A DNA stretch of 64,000 bases from Hypomesus transpacificus (Eukaryota > Chordata > Actinopteri > Osmeriformes > Osmeridae): assembly GCF_021917145.1 (NCBI RefSeq), contig NC_061078.1, positions 1,450,248 through 1,514,247 on the forward strand, in the 5' to 3' direction. The notes under the pieces are model-generated. The model saw only the letters and a list, made by a program, of their open reading frames with translations. It was not told the origin of the DNA and made no database searches. Both the position numbers and the translations under genes were made by a program. Shown piece by piece: positions 17,401 through 28,903 of this stretch (position 1 is the first letter of the stretch; each line of letters starts with the position of its first letter).

Positions 17401-19612
17401 CATCACTTGGATACCGCATCAATATCCCATCACTACCTCATCACCGTGATACCTCATCACTACCTCATCACTACCTCATCACCGTGATACCTCATCACTA
17501 TCTCATCACTACCTCATCACCGTGATACCTCATCACTACCTCATCACTGTGATACCTCATCCATGTTCCCTCAGCAGTGTTTGTATTCCCATGAAGGTGA
17601 GACCGGGCTGTTGGTGTCGATGATCACGGACATCGCTCCCTTCGCGGGGTATTCTGGGAACCCCGAACAGACGGAGAGGAAGAGACTGCGGGATGTGTTT
17701 GAGAGGGGAGATGTGTACTTTAACAGTGGAGACTTGCTGCGTATAGACATGGACGGGTTCATCTACTTCCAGGATCGAGTAGGGGACACATTTAGGTATG
17801 TCCCCTCTGTGATTTATGACAGTTATAGTCGTAGTGTTTTTTGTTGTTGTATTTGATTCAAAAGGTTGGAAAATTCAGGCTGCTCACATTCAAATGCTGA
17901 AATTCAGATCCCCCACAAAAACCATTCCCATTGGAAACATATTTTGAGCCGAAAAAATTCAAATTGCTACATCCGGATTACCAAGGATAATTAAGGCAAT
18001 CGAGCCTGAATGCTATCGAACCATCTCACTTCTCTGAGAAGGGTCCAACTGCAGACTTCTCACCTCAGGCCCATCTCATCCAGGTGTAGCTTCAGTCATA
18101 CATGCAGATCAGTCATAAAATCACAGCCTGGGGTCTGAGGAGTTTGGCCCAGTCTTAGGAAAGCAGTTGGACCCGTTTTCGAAAGATTGAGAAAATATTT
18201 TCAAATATGTTATTTGCTTCTGAATTTCACCATTCGAATTTGAGCAACCGTAGTTTTGTTCTTTTTCTGAAGCTTGTTTTTATTTCTGAAGCTAGAATTT
18301 TTGTACATTTTATTTTTGGGATCAAATTTTTATTTCAGCAACCTGAAATTCTGAACCTTAAATTTTTTGATCAGATTTTTTTATTACACTGAAATAAAAA
18401 ATAATATTAAAAATGTTTAAAAAGGGGGGAATTCAAAACCAACAAAGTCGGTGGTGTTTGAATTTCAATATTGAGTATTCAATGCCTATTTTTAATTCAA
18501 AATATTATTTCACTGATTTGCTTCCTTATAAACTAGCCCTTGTTTGTTTTGTTGGTAGATGGAAGGGAGAGAATGTGGCCACCACTGAGGTGTCTGATAT
18601 CCTCACTATGATGGACTCTATCCAGGATGCTAATGTGTATGGGGTCACAGTGCCAGGTATGAACTTGTGGCATGGTCTCAAATAACATCATGTCAAGTAA
18701 TACTTACTATGATATTACCATGTGATTACCAAGTCAAAATAAGACTACAGTATTTATATAGATTTGTGAACTGTCCCAGGGCACGAGGGGAGGATAGGGA
18801 TGGCTGCTGTGATGCTTCGAGATGGAGCACAGTTTGACTGCACTGAGGCGTTTGTCCACACTGCCAACTACCTGCCAAGCTATGCCCGGCCACGCTTCAT
18901 CAGGATTCAGGTAAAGATGACGGTGGTACTCTTAAGTTGCACAACATAACGACATTAGCAAAGCATACAAAAGGTGACAACAAGAAACTTTACTTAAAAA
19001 AAATAATTGATGCCAAATACTTGGGAAGGAGGGGAAGAGGACAGCAGAGATTAAAGCAGTTTTGAAAGGTTGAAAAAATACATATGTTTCAAAGTTTATA
19101 AAAAAAGGTTAGCAGAATTTATGAGTACTTGATGAGCCAAAACATTTGCTTAAACGCTTTTATTTCAAGTCATTGAATATGGAGGAGCAGCCACTAGGGG
19201 CAGTGTAATTTTGAATAATGTGTTTGTCAATCGCAAATTACACATGTGGATGTTAGTTTTTCAGTATGAATGTGTGTGAACGTTTCAAATGTGAATGTGT
19301 AAGGACAGTCTGAATTATTTCCTAAACGGTCACTCTCACTTTTGTGTTGTCACTTGTTGCAGTACATGCACATAGGCGATTCTGTTTTGCATAGGGGAGT
19401 TTCTTAAATGTTTCATTTTTGTTCTTCATTCCCAGAAAACGCTTGAACTAACGGGGACATTCAAGCAGATCAAAGCGAAGTTAGTAGAAGAGGGTTTTGA
19501 TCCTGCCAAAATCCAAGAACCTCTCTTCTTTCTGGATGAGGGACAGAAGAGTTACATTCCTCTTACACAAGACATCTATAAGTCAATCCTATCTGGCAGT
19601 GTAAAGTTGTAA
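14478..19612 (+). CDS. slc27a2: Very long-chain acyl-CoA synthetase, copy 2
   Basis: Second tandem FATP2-type gene. Ten coding exons: 14478-14970, 15165-15374, 15673-15831, 16257-16381, 16478-16672, 16976-17066, 17597-17795, 18559-18656, 18780-18910, 19436-19612; 625 codons before the stop. Exons 2 to 9 have exactly the lengths found in copies 1 and 3. The start used is the first ATG ([16 protein letters not shown]); in-frame ATGs at 14487 and 14496 are possible. The ATP motif YTSGTTG is present near residue 228, and the signature [17 protein letters not shown] is intact. Oddity: the motif read as ATEGN or STEGN in relatives is ASDGN here ([10 protein letters not shown]), changing both residues of the conserved Thr-Glu pair. 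Exon 2 is nearly identical to that of copy 3. Introns hold a SINE (5), a minisatellite (6) and a palindromic repeat (7). Confidence 0.93.
16735..16953 (-). repeat. tRNA-derived SINE in slc27a2 copy 2 intron 5
   Basis: Minus orientation. It shows the tail (TTAGCAGACGCTCTTATCCA), the central block (GGTGAAGTGCCTTGCCCAA), a degraded B box (GGGAATCAAACC) and the head (AACCGCTCAGCCATCTGACC). This is the most complete SINE copy in the window, about 215 bp. Its head ends about 22 bp before exon 6 (starts 16976). Confidence 0.85.
17295..17562. repeat. Minisatellite in slc27a2 copy 2 intron 6
   Basis: Tandem variants of GTGATACCTCATCACT and ACCTCATCACT fill about 265 bp and end roughly 35 bp before exon 7. 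The intron's 3' splice signal is close to the end of this array. Confidence 0.85.
17855..18545. repeat. AT-rich palindromic interspersed repeat, unidentified family
   Basis: Lies in intron 7 of slc27a2 copy 2. Its right part (AATTCAAAACCAACAAAGTC, then GAGTATTCAATGCC and CACTGATTTGCTTCC) matches a longer copy in pex16 intron 1 (50430-51035). Both also share CATACATGCAGATCAGT and many short AATTCGAA-like blocks. The left end is partly lost here. The long inverted ends of the other copy suggest a non-autonomous DNA element; I cannot name the family. Confidence 0.6.
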
Positions 19613-20070
19613 CACAAGTCAATGTACCCTACTGTTCTTTCAGAGGTGAAAATAGCTTGAAACTCCCATAAGAGTTTAAAAGTTGAGTTTTACCGTTATT
19701 TGATTAGGTGTCTAGGTGCTCCCATCTTAAACGGAAGTGCTTCTTCATACTGCAACACTTTCTCCACAAAAATAAATGATCAACTTTACATTCAAAGAAT
19801 TGCACATATTTTGTCATTTTCCTGAAAAATTGCATAAGCTAAAGGTTAGTTTATAGCAGAGAACTTTGAAGTCTTATGGGATAGGAGTGAATATGATGAT
19901 GGACCTCGTGTGATAAGGAAAACAAAGTTTCCCAAGGCAACAGATTGGCTGTGGGATTGACAACACCCACTGCGTACAAAGGTCGTTGTAGAAATCTCTC
20001 CAACCTCTGCTTTACAAAAAAACCTAACAGAGAAGCGTTTAATTTACGGCAACTTGCGTTCGAATGCAAA
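19613..20070. other. Spacer between slc27a2 copies 2 and 3
   Basis: Only 458 bp. It carries the 3' untranslated region of copy 2 and must also hold the promoter or leader of copy 3. An in-frame upstream ATG at 19945 would lengthen copy 3 by 42 residues, but copies 1 and 3 align from MYL/MYI at 20071, so the later start is preferred. Confidence 0.55.
19771..19776 (+). promoter_or_regulatory. Poly(A) signal of slc27a2 copy 2
   Basis: AATAAA about 160 bp after the stop codon (CACAAAAATAAATGATC). Confidence 0.55.
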
Positions 20071-20641
20071 ATGTACATACTGTATTCAATACTTGCAGGA
20101 CTGGCCGTTGTGCCATTTCTACTTTACATTAGCAATCCGTACTTTCTGCAAGATTTACGCTATTCAATCATTTGTTTACTGGTCGGAATCCGATTTGGAA
20201 AATATTCGAAGAGTAAACCGCTCTACAGCATTGTGGACAATTTTCTGGACAAAGTGAAAAAACATCCAGACAAACCATTCCTTGTATTCGAAAATACTTC
20301 GTATACGTATGAGGATACCGACATACAGAGCAACAAAGTTGCTAGGGCATTATCACAACATGCCGACATAAAAGCAGGGGACAGTGTCGCTCTATTTCTA
20401 GGGAACGAGCCTATGTACGTGTGGATCTGGCTGGCCCTGACTAAACTTGGATGTACCGCTGCTCTTTTGAATTGCAACATTAGGTCAAAATCCTTGCTGC
20501 ATTGTTTCTCTTGCTCTGACGCCAAAGTGCTAATTGTTGCATCGGGTGAGTTGAATTTGATTTACAGTAATAATGATTGACCAAAACATACCCGTCTTTA
20601 ATTGTAACTTTTGAACGAGCACATCTCCCTTAATGTCCCCT

Positions 20642-20728
<87 letters not shown>

Positions 20729-22641
20729 AGTTGCAGGGTGCTGTGGAGGAGGTTCTTCCTGTCCTGCAGGAACAGGGTGTGCGTGTGTTTATCCTCAGTG
20801 AGGCCTGTGACACTCCGGGCATGGAGTGTCTGTTAGGCAGGATCCGTGAGGCCTCAGACCAGCCTCTGTCACCTCAGTTGAGGGCAAACATAACCATCAA
20901 GAGCCCTGCAGTGTACATCTACACCTCAGGAACCACAGGTCAGACACATTCCTGTATCTGCTGGGTTGTTACTGTTACTCTCTTATCCTGCTACAAGGCT
21001 CTGGCCTGTTACAAGGCTCTGCTCTGCTACAAGGCTCTGGTCCTGCTAACCTCTAACCCATCCTTTACTGATCCCGTTTCTTCAAGTTGTTATTGATGAC
21101 CTTCCCACTGCAGGTCTGCCCAAGGCTGCTTTGATAAACCATGAGAGGGTGTGGATGGCTTCGTTCATGCAGAACCTCTCAGGCGTGCGCTCTGATGACG
21201 TCCTTTACCTCTACCTGCCCCTCTATCACAGCTCTGGCTTCCTCATGGGGTTGACTGCAGCCATAGAGAGAGGTAGGCTACTGCAGTCATCGAGATGGAG
21301 GCTAAATCTAGCAGCTCTGATTTTACATTTGCATTTATGCATTTAGCAGACGCTTTTATCCAAAGCGAGTTTTACAAAAGTGCATAGGTCACTGATCATG
21401 ACAACGAGATAGCCCCAAACATTGCAGGTAGCCAAACATGAAGCATACATTGGGAAAACCAATTAAGTCCCAAAGGGAAGGACAATAAGAGCATGTAGTT
21501 ACACACGTTACAATTAAACAGAAATAACCTTAAAAGTGCAAGAATGTACCTGTGGAAAAAGCAAACAACAATAATATATTTCACGGCGAGTACAATAATT
21601 TTAAGACAGTTACAACAAACCAACAAGAGCAACAAGTGTTTGACATGTAATATCCTGTGTTTGTGTTTGAAATCAAAGTCCTGTGATTCCAAACTGTCAA
21701 TCATTGATTTGGAGTATCCCATAAATAGGACATAAAATGACTGAACGGAAAATCATGTTCATTTGTTTTGTTTCTAGGTATAACAGTTGTTTTGAGGCGG
21801 AAATTCTCTGCTTCCCAGTTCTGGGATGACTGTAGGAAGTATAATGTGACTGTCATACAGTACATTGGTGAAATCATGCGCTACTTGTGCAACACACCAA
21901 AGGTAACCAGATCACATTCATCCACAAATCACATAATGTTCTCCGACTTAAAACCCTAACAATATAAGAATTGCACTGCTTTTCCAAAACGTATACCCAC
22001 AAACACAACTGTAAATGCTTGTATACCTATTGTTGTCTGTTCCAAACTTTCTGTTCTTCTACTCTTCTCTCTCCCTGTCAATCTCCTCTCTCGCCAGAGA
22101 GACAACGACAGGAAGCACAAAGTCAGGCTGGCGATAGGAAACGGCATCCGAGCTGACACCTGGACAGATTTTCTTCAGCGTTTTGGAGACATTCGTGTTA
22201 TCGAGTGCTACGGGGCGACGGAGGGAAACGTGGGCTTCATCAACTACATCGGGAAAGTTGGCGCATTGGGCAAAGAGAATTTCCTTCACAAAGTAAGAGT
22301 TTGATGAATGTGTTAGGCTTTCACAGTTCAGTATGCAAATGTGGTAAGTGTTGGTTTGCCGTAAAAGTCATTACATTATTCATGTATATGCAACTCTTAA
22401 ATCAGTTTAATCAATATTTTATGTATGTTCTGCTGAATTGTTTTGCAGGCTGCCTGCAAATATGCTCTTATAAAGTACGACACAGAGAGAGAGGAGCCAG
22501 TCAGAGATTCCAGCGGATTCTGTGTGAGAGTTCCAAAAGGTAAATCATAAATCAAACAACACCAGAAAAGCATGTCTGGATCTGCACACACAGCAGGTCT
22601 GGACTGGTAATCCAGTCGACACGCTTAGAGCCAATATGGTA

Positions 22642-22676
<35 letters not shown>

Positions 22677-24534
22677 TCATTGTGTGTATGTGTATATTTT
22701 TTTAATAAACTTAAAATTAGCCAATGACCGGCCCATAAAGTAGGGACAGCGGCCCATTGGTTCATTTTCTATACTGACACTGGGCTGGCCCAATCACATC
22801 TCTTAACAGGCTCCACCCCTCCCCCTCTGTTTTTTTGTGTCAAATGCAGTGGCTTAAAGCCAAAAATCTGTGGGTTAGGATGGAAAAACAAAAGTGCAAG
22901 GGGGGTGCGGAGAAGTTGCGGGCCAAAAAAAGTAAAGACGTTGATGCCTCAACATGTGCAAATATAACCAACATGTTTAGTGCTGTGGCTTCAGTTTCTA
23001 AGCCTACAGTACCTGACATTTTGCAAAAACAGGTGAACATAGAACATGGAGGAGAGGTGACTGGCCATGGCACCTGTCAGGTAGAGGAGCAGGTGTCTGA
23101 CCGACCGACCGATTGTGGTGGGCCAGTCTGAGCAAAAACACCAGGGCCATTTTTTGTTGTCCCAGTCCAGCCCTGACACACAGCCTAGTCCTGTGCAAAC
23201 CAACACAGTCGAGTCCTATACTAGTCCTGCACATTTGTTTGTTGTTCTGGACCCACAGGAGAAACGGGTCTGTTGTTGGGAAAGATCGGAAAGCGCGCTC
23301 CATTTAGCGGCTATGCTAAGAACACCCAGCAGACTGAGAAAAAGAAGCTGAAGGATGTGTTTGTGAAAGGAGACATTTACTTCAACAGTGGAGACCTCCT
23401 GAAGATAGACCACGAGGGCTTTGTCTTCTTCCAAGACCGCATCGGAGACACATTCAGGTCAGTAGGGCCGCTGGAAAGAGCAAGCATTTCCCTGTGTCAT
23501 TTTCTAGTTCTGTAAAAGTTACCTCGGTAACACTTTAGATCCACCTGCTTGTAATAAGCGTTAGCTAATACGTAATAAGGTCTTAGTATGTTAGTGATCG
23601 TTGTGAACACAATATAATGTTACTAAGTTTATAAGGGCCTTATTGCCTATTGACAAATGCTTCTCTTGTGTTACGATGACCCTAACGCTCATTACCAGCA
23701 TCTGGATCTAAAATGTTATCGTTATTTGGTGACTGTTTGTGTTCAGGTGGAAGGGAGAGAACGTGGCCACCACTGAGGTGGCTGATCATCTGCTTATGGT
23801 GGACTGTATTGAGGAGGCCAACGTCTATGGTGTCAAGGTGCCAGGTACTTATCTACCCTTGGGGATCCAAATACACACTCCCTTTTCTTTACTCACTGTT
23901 GAAATAATAATTCAAGAGACATGCAAATAGACATAACAACATTTTAATATATTTTTTTTATAAAAGACATGTCTACAAACACTGTGGTTTATTTGAGCTT
24001 TATTTACATGAAAATGCATGTGATCTGAGTGTGACGTGAACGCGAATGTCTTCCCCTGGTCGCTCTACCATCAGGACATGAGGGAAGGATTGGAATGGCA
24101 GCGTTGATACTGAAAGAGGACATGGAGTTTGACAGCGGAGCTACGTACAAGCATGTGAAAGCCTACCTCCCTAGTTACGCAAGGCCGCGTTTTATTCGTT
24201 TACAGGTAACCTGCTATTTTGGGTTTAAATAATATTTGTGTTGTGCTGTTCACCCTCGTATCTGTAGCACGTCTTTGACATTTAAACGTTGAAAAACGAT
24301 GACGATGTACTGTGTTCAATGTTAAAAAAAAGGGTTCCTTGCATATTTTCAAACCTCCAGAACGCTTTTGAAGTGACCGGGACATTCAAGCAGATGAAGG
24401 TGAAGTTAGCAGAGGACGGCTTCAACCCAGACGCCACCCAGGACCGTCTGTTCTACCTGGAGGAGAGCCAGGGATACGTTCCCATGACCCTGGACATCTA
24501 CAGGTCCATCACCGATGGAAAAATACGCTTGTAA
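20071..24534 (+). CDS. slc27a2: Very long-chain acyl-CoA synthetase, copy 3
   Basis: Third tandem FATP2-type gene. Ten coding exons: 20071-20545, 20729-20938, 21114-21272, 21778-21902, 22098-22292, 22449-22539, 23259-23457, 23747-23844, 24075-24205, 24361-24534; 618 codons before the stop. Exons 2-9 match the other copies in length and phase; the last exon is one codon shorter. Motifs present: [31 protein letters not shown] and [19 protein letters not shown], so all expected catalytic motifs are kept. The hydrophobic N-terminus [19 protein letters not shown] fits a membrane anchor. Exon 2 shares a conversion tract with copy 2. Intron 3 holds an L2 tail, intron 6 a hAT element and intron 7 a small palindromic repeat. 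It runs tail to tail with hdc. Confidence 0.95.
20638..20726. repeat. (CT)n microsatellite abutting slc27a2 copy 3 exon 2
   Basis: A near-perfect CT run of almost 90 bp ends in the CAG acceptor of exon 2 (exon starts 20729), so the microsatellite itself is the polypyrimidine tract. Copy 2 has only a short CT-rich stretch at the same place. Confidence 0.95.
21319..21640 (-). repeat. L2-type LINE 3' tail, minus orientation
   Basis: Reverse copy of the tail seen at 3285-3657 and after the L2 fragment at 33.9 kb: TGCATTTAGCAGACGCTTTT at the left, then AAGTGCATAGGTCACTGATC, ending in CAACAAGAGCAACAAGTG. It occupies most of intron 3 of slc27a2 copy 3. Confidence 0.75.
22594..23175 (+). mobile_element. 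hAT-type transposon remnant in slc27a2 copy 3 intron 6
   Basis: Inverted ends CAGGTCTGGACTGG and (reverse complement) CAGGGCTGGACTGG match at 13 of 14 bases. The flanks carry a perfect 8-bp target duplication ACACACAG (22586-22593 and 23176-23183), the hAT hallmark. Inside is an (AT)n run and an open frame (22835-23131) encoding a Lys-rich segment ([20 protein letters not shown] and so on) that resembles the N-terminal part of hAT/ZMYM-type transposases. At 582 bp it is internally deleted and cannot be autonomous. Confidence 0.8.
23525..23720. repeat. Small palindromic repeat (GGTAACACTTTA ends)
   Basis: Lies in intron 7 of slc27a2 copy 3. The left end CGGTAACACTTTAGATCCA and the reverse complement of the right end CGATAACATTTTAGATCCA match at 17 of 19 bases. 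A related copy sits in usp8 intron 8 (about 37650-37872). Probably a non-autonomous DNA element (MITE); the target duplication is not clear. Confidence 0.6.
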
Positions 24535-24585
24535 AACTCAGTGACATATTCTCACGCCTCTAGGATAATTTTTTAAGAGTTTGAC

Positions 24586-24591
24586 AATAAA
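24586..24591 (+). promoter_or_regulatory. Poly(A) signal of slc27a2 copy 3
   Basis: AATAAA only 52 bp after the stop codon (TTGACAATAAAATC). Confidence 0.6.
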
Positions 24592-25014
24592 ATCTTTTGA
24601 TGTGAAGAATTTTATGATGATGTGTAATGATCAAGACGCATCAGCAGTGCTGTGTGGTTGTGAATGATGTCCTCCTCCATGCCTTTCAACTGGACTGGTT
24701 GTTTAATTTTATTGATGATTTAATATACATTTAACCAAATATCTCTTGACTAATATTTTTATGAATGCCAATGTAAGTACTCTTACTGAGCAGTGTTCTG
24801 TGTAAATTCAAAATTAACATATTGTAACATTGATTAAAAACATTTGTTTTTAAACATTACTTCACGCATGTGTTAATTATACCGTAATTTCATCAACATG
24901 TGGTATAGATTTGGATCTGTGGTAGCAATGTTGTAGGAAAGACTGGTAATTCCATGGTATTGGGTTATAGCAGAGTAGGTGTAGAGTTGTAGGGGCTCTC
25001 CAGGAGGGGGTATC

Positions 25015-25400
25015 CTGACTAGAGAGGATCTGGAGAGAGCAGGAGGAGGAGGAGCCTGACTAGAGAGGATCTGGAGAGAGCAGGAGGAGGAGGAGCCTGA
25101 CTAGAGAGGATCTGGAGAGAGCAGGAGGAGGAGGAGCCTGACTGGAGAGGATCTGGAGAGAGCAGGAGGAGGAGGAGCCTGACTAGAGAGGATCTGGAAA
25201 GAGCAGGAGGAGGAGGAGCCTGACTAGAGAGGATCTGGAGAGAGCAGGAGGAGGGGGAGCCTGACTAGAGAGGATCTGGAGAGAGCAGGAGGAGGGGGAG
25301 CCTGACTAGAGAGGATCTGGAGAGAGCAGGAGGAGGGGGAGCCTGACTAGAGAGGATCTGGAGAGAGCAGGAGGAGGGGGTATCCTGACTAGAGAGGATT
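25015..25400. repeat. 41-bp minisatellite downstream of hdc
   Basis: About nine tandem copies of a 41-bp unit starting CTGACTAGAGAGGATCTGGA and ending in GGAGGAGGAGC, with few differences between units. A further degenerate unit (CTGACTAGAGAGGATCTGGG) lies 200 bp away at 25621 and contains the hdc stop codon. There are no unique spacers, so it is not a CRISPR array. Confidence 0.95.
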
Positions 25401-25426
25401 TTCTAGAGAGGTTTTGCTTTTAATTA

Positions 25427-25432
25427 TTTATT
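25427..25432 (-). promoter_or_regulatory. Candidate poly(A) signal of hdc
   Basis: Minus-strand AATAAA about 195 bp after the hdc stop; others lie at 25450-25455 and 25454-25459. Use of this site would place the whole minisatellite outside the transcript. Confidence 0.4.
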
Positions 25433-25624
25433 GACCTTGATCTTTTTCTTTTATTTATTAAACTTTGATTCTTTTTAATTTGCATTAATATATGCTTTGC
25501 GGCACTTAAATTAAATAAAATATTAATATTTTAAATAAAAAATTTAAGAACATAGAGTGCAATATAACTAAAATTTGTCATGATTATAATTATTATTATC
25601 TGGGGAGAGCAGGAGGAGCCCTGA

Positions 25625-28600
25625 CTAGAGAGGATCTGGGGAGAGGCCAGCTGAGCAGCTGAGGCTTTGGCAGGAAGAAGACCAACACTTCAGCCCGGTC
25701 TGTGGACCTTTCAGAGGGCAACACAGCTGGTACCTGCCACAGTGCACCCACAGCTGGTAGAAACTAGGAATGCTGTAGAACTTGGTGAGCTTCGGTAGGG
25801 CTTGCTTACTTAACATGCTTGGGGGTTTCTCCGGGATCTTATACAGGTGGCCCCCTCCTGGGCTGGAAGACTGGGGCTTCGGTTTGGGCTCTTTCAGAGA
25901 GAGGAAGACTGGCTCCCCGGTGCTGTTGCATCCAGAGAGCGGTCCGATGATGGTGCAGGACAGAGGCTCACTGCTGCAGCTGAGGGACCGAGCCGTCCTT
26001 CTGGGCACGGTCACGGCCTGGTCTTTGTCTATCCACAGCTCCACATGGACCTTCCTGTTCCTGGATCCGGACGGCCTGGACTCGCCAGGGCTAATCTGTA
26101 GGCCAACCTGACCCTGGCTAACCCCTGGCTCTGGCCCAGGATCAACTCCTCCATTATCCATGGCACAGAGTCTCTCTGACTCCTCCCCTGTCGCCCTGTC
26201 GAAAGACTTCTCTGTCTCCCTAGTCGGTAGGTCTTCTGTCTGATTGGTCGGTAGCTCCTCACTCAGCCTGACAGGCTGTTCTTCGGCCAGGAGGTCGGCA
26301 GCCATTTTGGAGATGATGCCCCAGTCCCTGAGAATGTCTTCTTTAGTGGTGTGCTGTGATGTCACAGTGAAGCGGATGATTCGTTTGGTGTGGAGGTCTG
26401 CTGGAATGAGGTACATGGTCCCAGACCGTATCAGGCTCCTGAGCAGCTCCTGGGTCACAGAGTTTCCACCCTGGAGAGAGGGACAAGAGAGGAGAGAAAT
26501 GCATGAGAGAGAGACAGAGAAAAAGAGAGAGAGGGAGAGAGAGAGAGAGGGATCACATCTTTGAGTTAAAAAGTGCTAGACGTTTTATCTAATGATCCTC
26601 TTAGCGTGATATGATAGAGAAATGCATGAGGAAGAGAGAGAGGGAGGGATAATCTGAGTTAAAAAGTGCTAAACGTTTTATCTTATGATCCTTTTTAGTG
26701 TGATGTCCTTCGTTGTAGTGTGATAACGTACGTCTCCGAAAATTACCTCGGAACGCAGTGGCAGAAGTAACATAGGACTTGACTAGAAAATGATTGACCA
26801 ATTATAGTACTTTGCCATATCATGTAACTAGTAAGTAGTGCAATAGATTCATGTGAAGAAGCAGCTGTTAACATTTAGTCATTTAGCAGACACTCTTTTC
26901 CAGAGCGACTTAACAGGTAAAGGAACTGACTTCTTCCTGTTTTACCATTGTTTTCATGTGTGCTCAGAATGGCAGAGATGTTTTCTAACCTTCAGACAGA
27001 AGACCACCAGGCCAAGGTGCCGTTCAGCAGGAACTTCAAAATTAGGGTCACTTCTCACCAAGGATTCAAGAAGTTTTGCCATCTCGATCCCCTGAAGTCA
27101 CAAGAACATACTGAGTTGCATCCTACTGCAAGTTATGACCTTTGAACCTGTCACAAACAGAAGAGGCTGTTTCTCACGTGTCTGATGTGAGCCTGTAGAT
27201 TTTTCAGTCCAAAAGAGCGCATCACAAACCACAGCTTGAGAGAACGGAAGCGTCTGCTTAAGGGAATCTGCCAGTGCTAAAAAATAAAACACAAAATAAG
27301 TGAATTGTATGGGTGGAACAATGAACAAACAGAAGTATGGATAGATCGCTTAAGGCATCTGGATGTACCATAAAGTCAGTGGCCTCATTTGAGTTCTCAT
27401 GTCTGAGGTAGACAGGGTCAACAGCGAAGGTCTGCTGCAGTTTGTATTTGTCCTTCACCCTGTGGCACAGCAAAATTAAGATTTTTACATGTGCATTACA
27501 TTGACATATTGTAGCTCCCACTATATAATAAAGGGACCTAACCACCACAATCATGGATATAGCACAATATCAACCCAGTGTCAGTCTATGTGATACTGCC
27601 AGAGGTTCAGCTCTCACCAGAAGGCAGTGCAGTCAAAGTGGACCATCATCCATTTGGAGGGGTTGAAGACAAAGGAATGGGCGTACTCAATTCCTTCTAG
27701 AGACCAGCGCGCCTCTGGACAGAAGTAGGCGGAGCCAGCGTACGCAGCATCCACATGCAGCCACAGCCCCTCCTCTGCACCTAGGGACAGAGCACACAGA
27801 AGCTAGTACACAGCATAGGGGAGCTGGTATACAGCACACATACCCTAGTATACGGCACACAGACCCTAGTATAAGGCACACAGACCCTAGTATAAGGCAC
27901 ATAGAAGCTAGCAGTGTTGATGGATGACTCTAGATCAATGCAGGGAGATGACTTACACACTGGTCCTAGCTCTGACAGGTTGTCAAAGGCACACACCCCT
28001 GTGGTTCCCAACGTGGCACACAGCTGTGAGAAGAAAATAGATGAGTCAAACAAGGGGAACCTTGACATGACTCTCTAGATTTGGCACAGTCTCAGTCTGT
28101 TACTGGACACGGACCACCTACCATAACAGGGATCAGTCCCCTCTCCCTGTCCTCCTGGATGGCCTGTCTAAGAGTGTCTCCTCTCAGGGAGAAGTGCTCG
28201 TCTGTGGGCAGGAACCGCATCTTTACCAGCGTGATCAGTCCTGCCTTCTCTACCGACGAGTGGGCCTGAGGGGAGATTTAATATTGTGCGTACGTGGGTG
28301 CTTTGTTTTGATAGCTGTGATTGAAATCTTCATCCCTTTTTTTGAAAGAGCCTTGCACTGCAATTCTATATTAAATTAATTGTACGCCAATTCAGGCAAG
28401 TTCAGGCAAGTCAGATAAGATAATATGATGGAATAGCCATAACTCTGAATTGCTGTGTGTGTGTGTGTGTGTCTAACCTGGTCTGATGCATAGGCAACCA
28501 GTCTGGAGTTGAGCACTGAGTCATCCAGCTCCTTGCCCTCAGCTGTATTTTTCAGCTGAAGGATGCGGTCCTTCCTGGCAGCCAGTAGAGCCACCAGGGT

Positions 28601-28733
28601 GCTCTCACTCACTGTGCTCTGAGAGAGACAGAGAGACAGACAGACAGAGAAAGAGAGAGAGAGACAGAGAGACATAGAGAGACACAGAGAGAGAGAGACA
28701 GAGAGAGAGAGACAGAGAGACATAGAGAGACAC

Positions 28734-28802
<69 letters not shown>

Positions 28803-28825
28803 CAGAGAAAGAGAGAGAGACAGAG

Positions 28826-28903
<78 letters not shown>

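Larger units (their letters stand above)
24535..25624. other. Tail-to-tail region slc27a2 copy 3 / hdc
   Basis: Contains the 3' untranslated regions of both convergent genes, the 41-bp minisatellite (25015-25400) and AT-rich sequence with minus-strand poly(A) motifs. No other gene is seen. Confidence 0.55.

Noticed and set aside
19945-20070. Upstream ATG extending slc27a2 copy 3
   Set aside because: The extra 42 residues match nothing in the other copies, and the paralogues align from 20071, where a hydrophobic N-terminus starts.
22835-23131. Possible extra exon or gene inside slc27a2 copy 3
   Set aside because: It lies wholly within the hAT element bounded by target duplications, so it is transposon sequence, not a host exon.
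25015-25400. Regular tandem repeat that might be read as a CRISPR array
   Set aside because: Units follow each other directly with no unique spacers, and the DNA is clearly from an animal nucleus. The same holds for 41560-41800 and 42362-42620.
25782-26564. Plus-strand open frames opposite hdc
   Set aside because: They are shadows of the last hdc exon, whose minus-strand frame matches the hdc C-terminal region.
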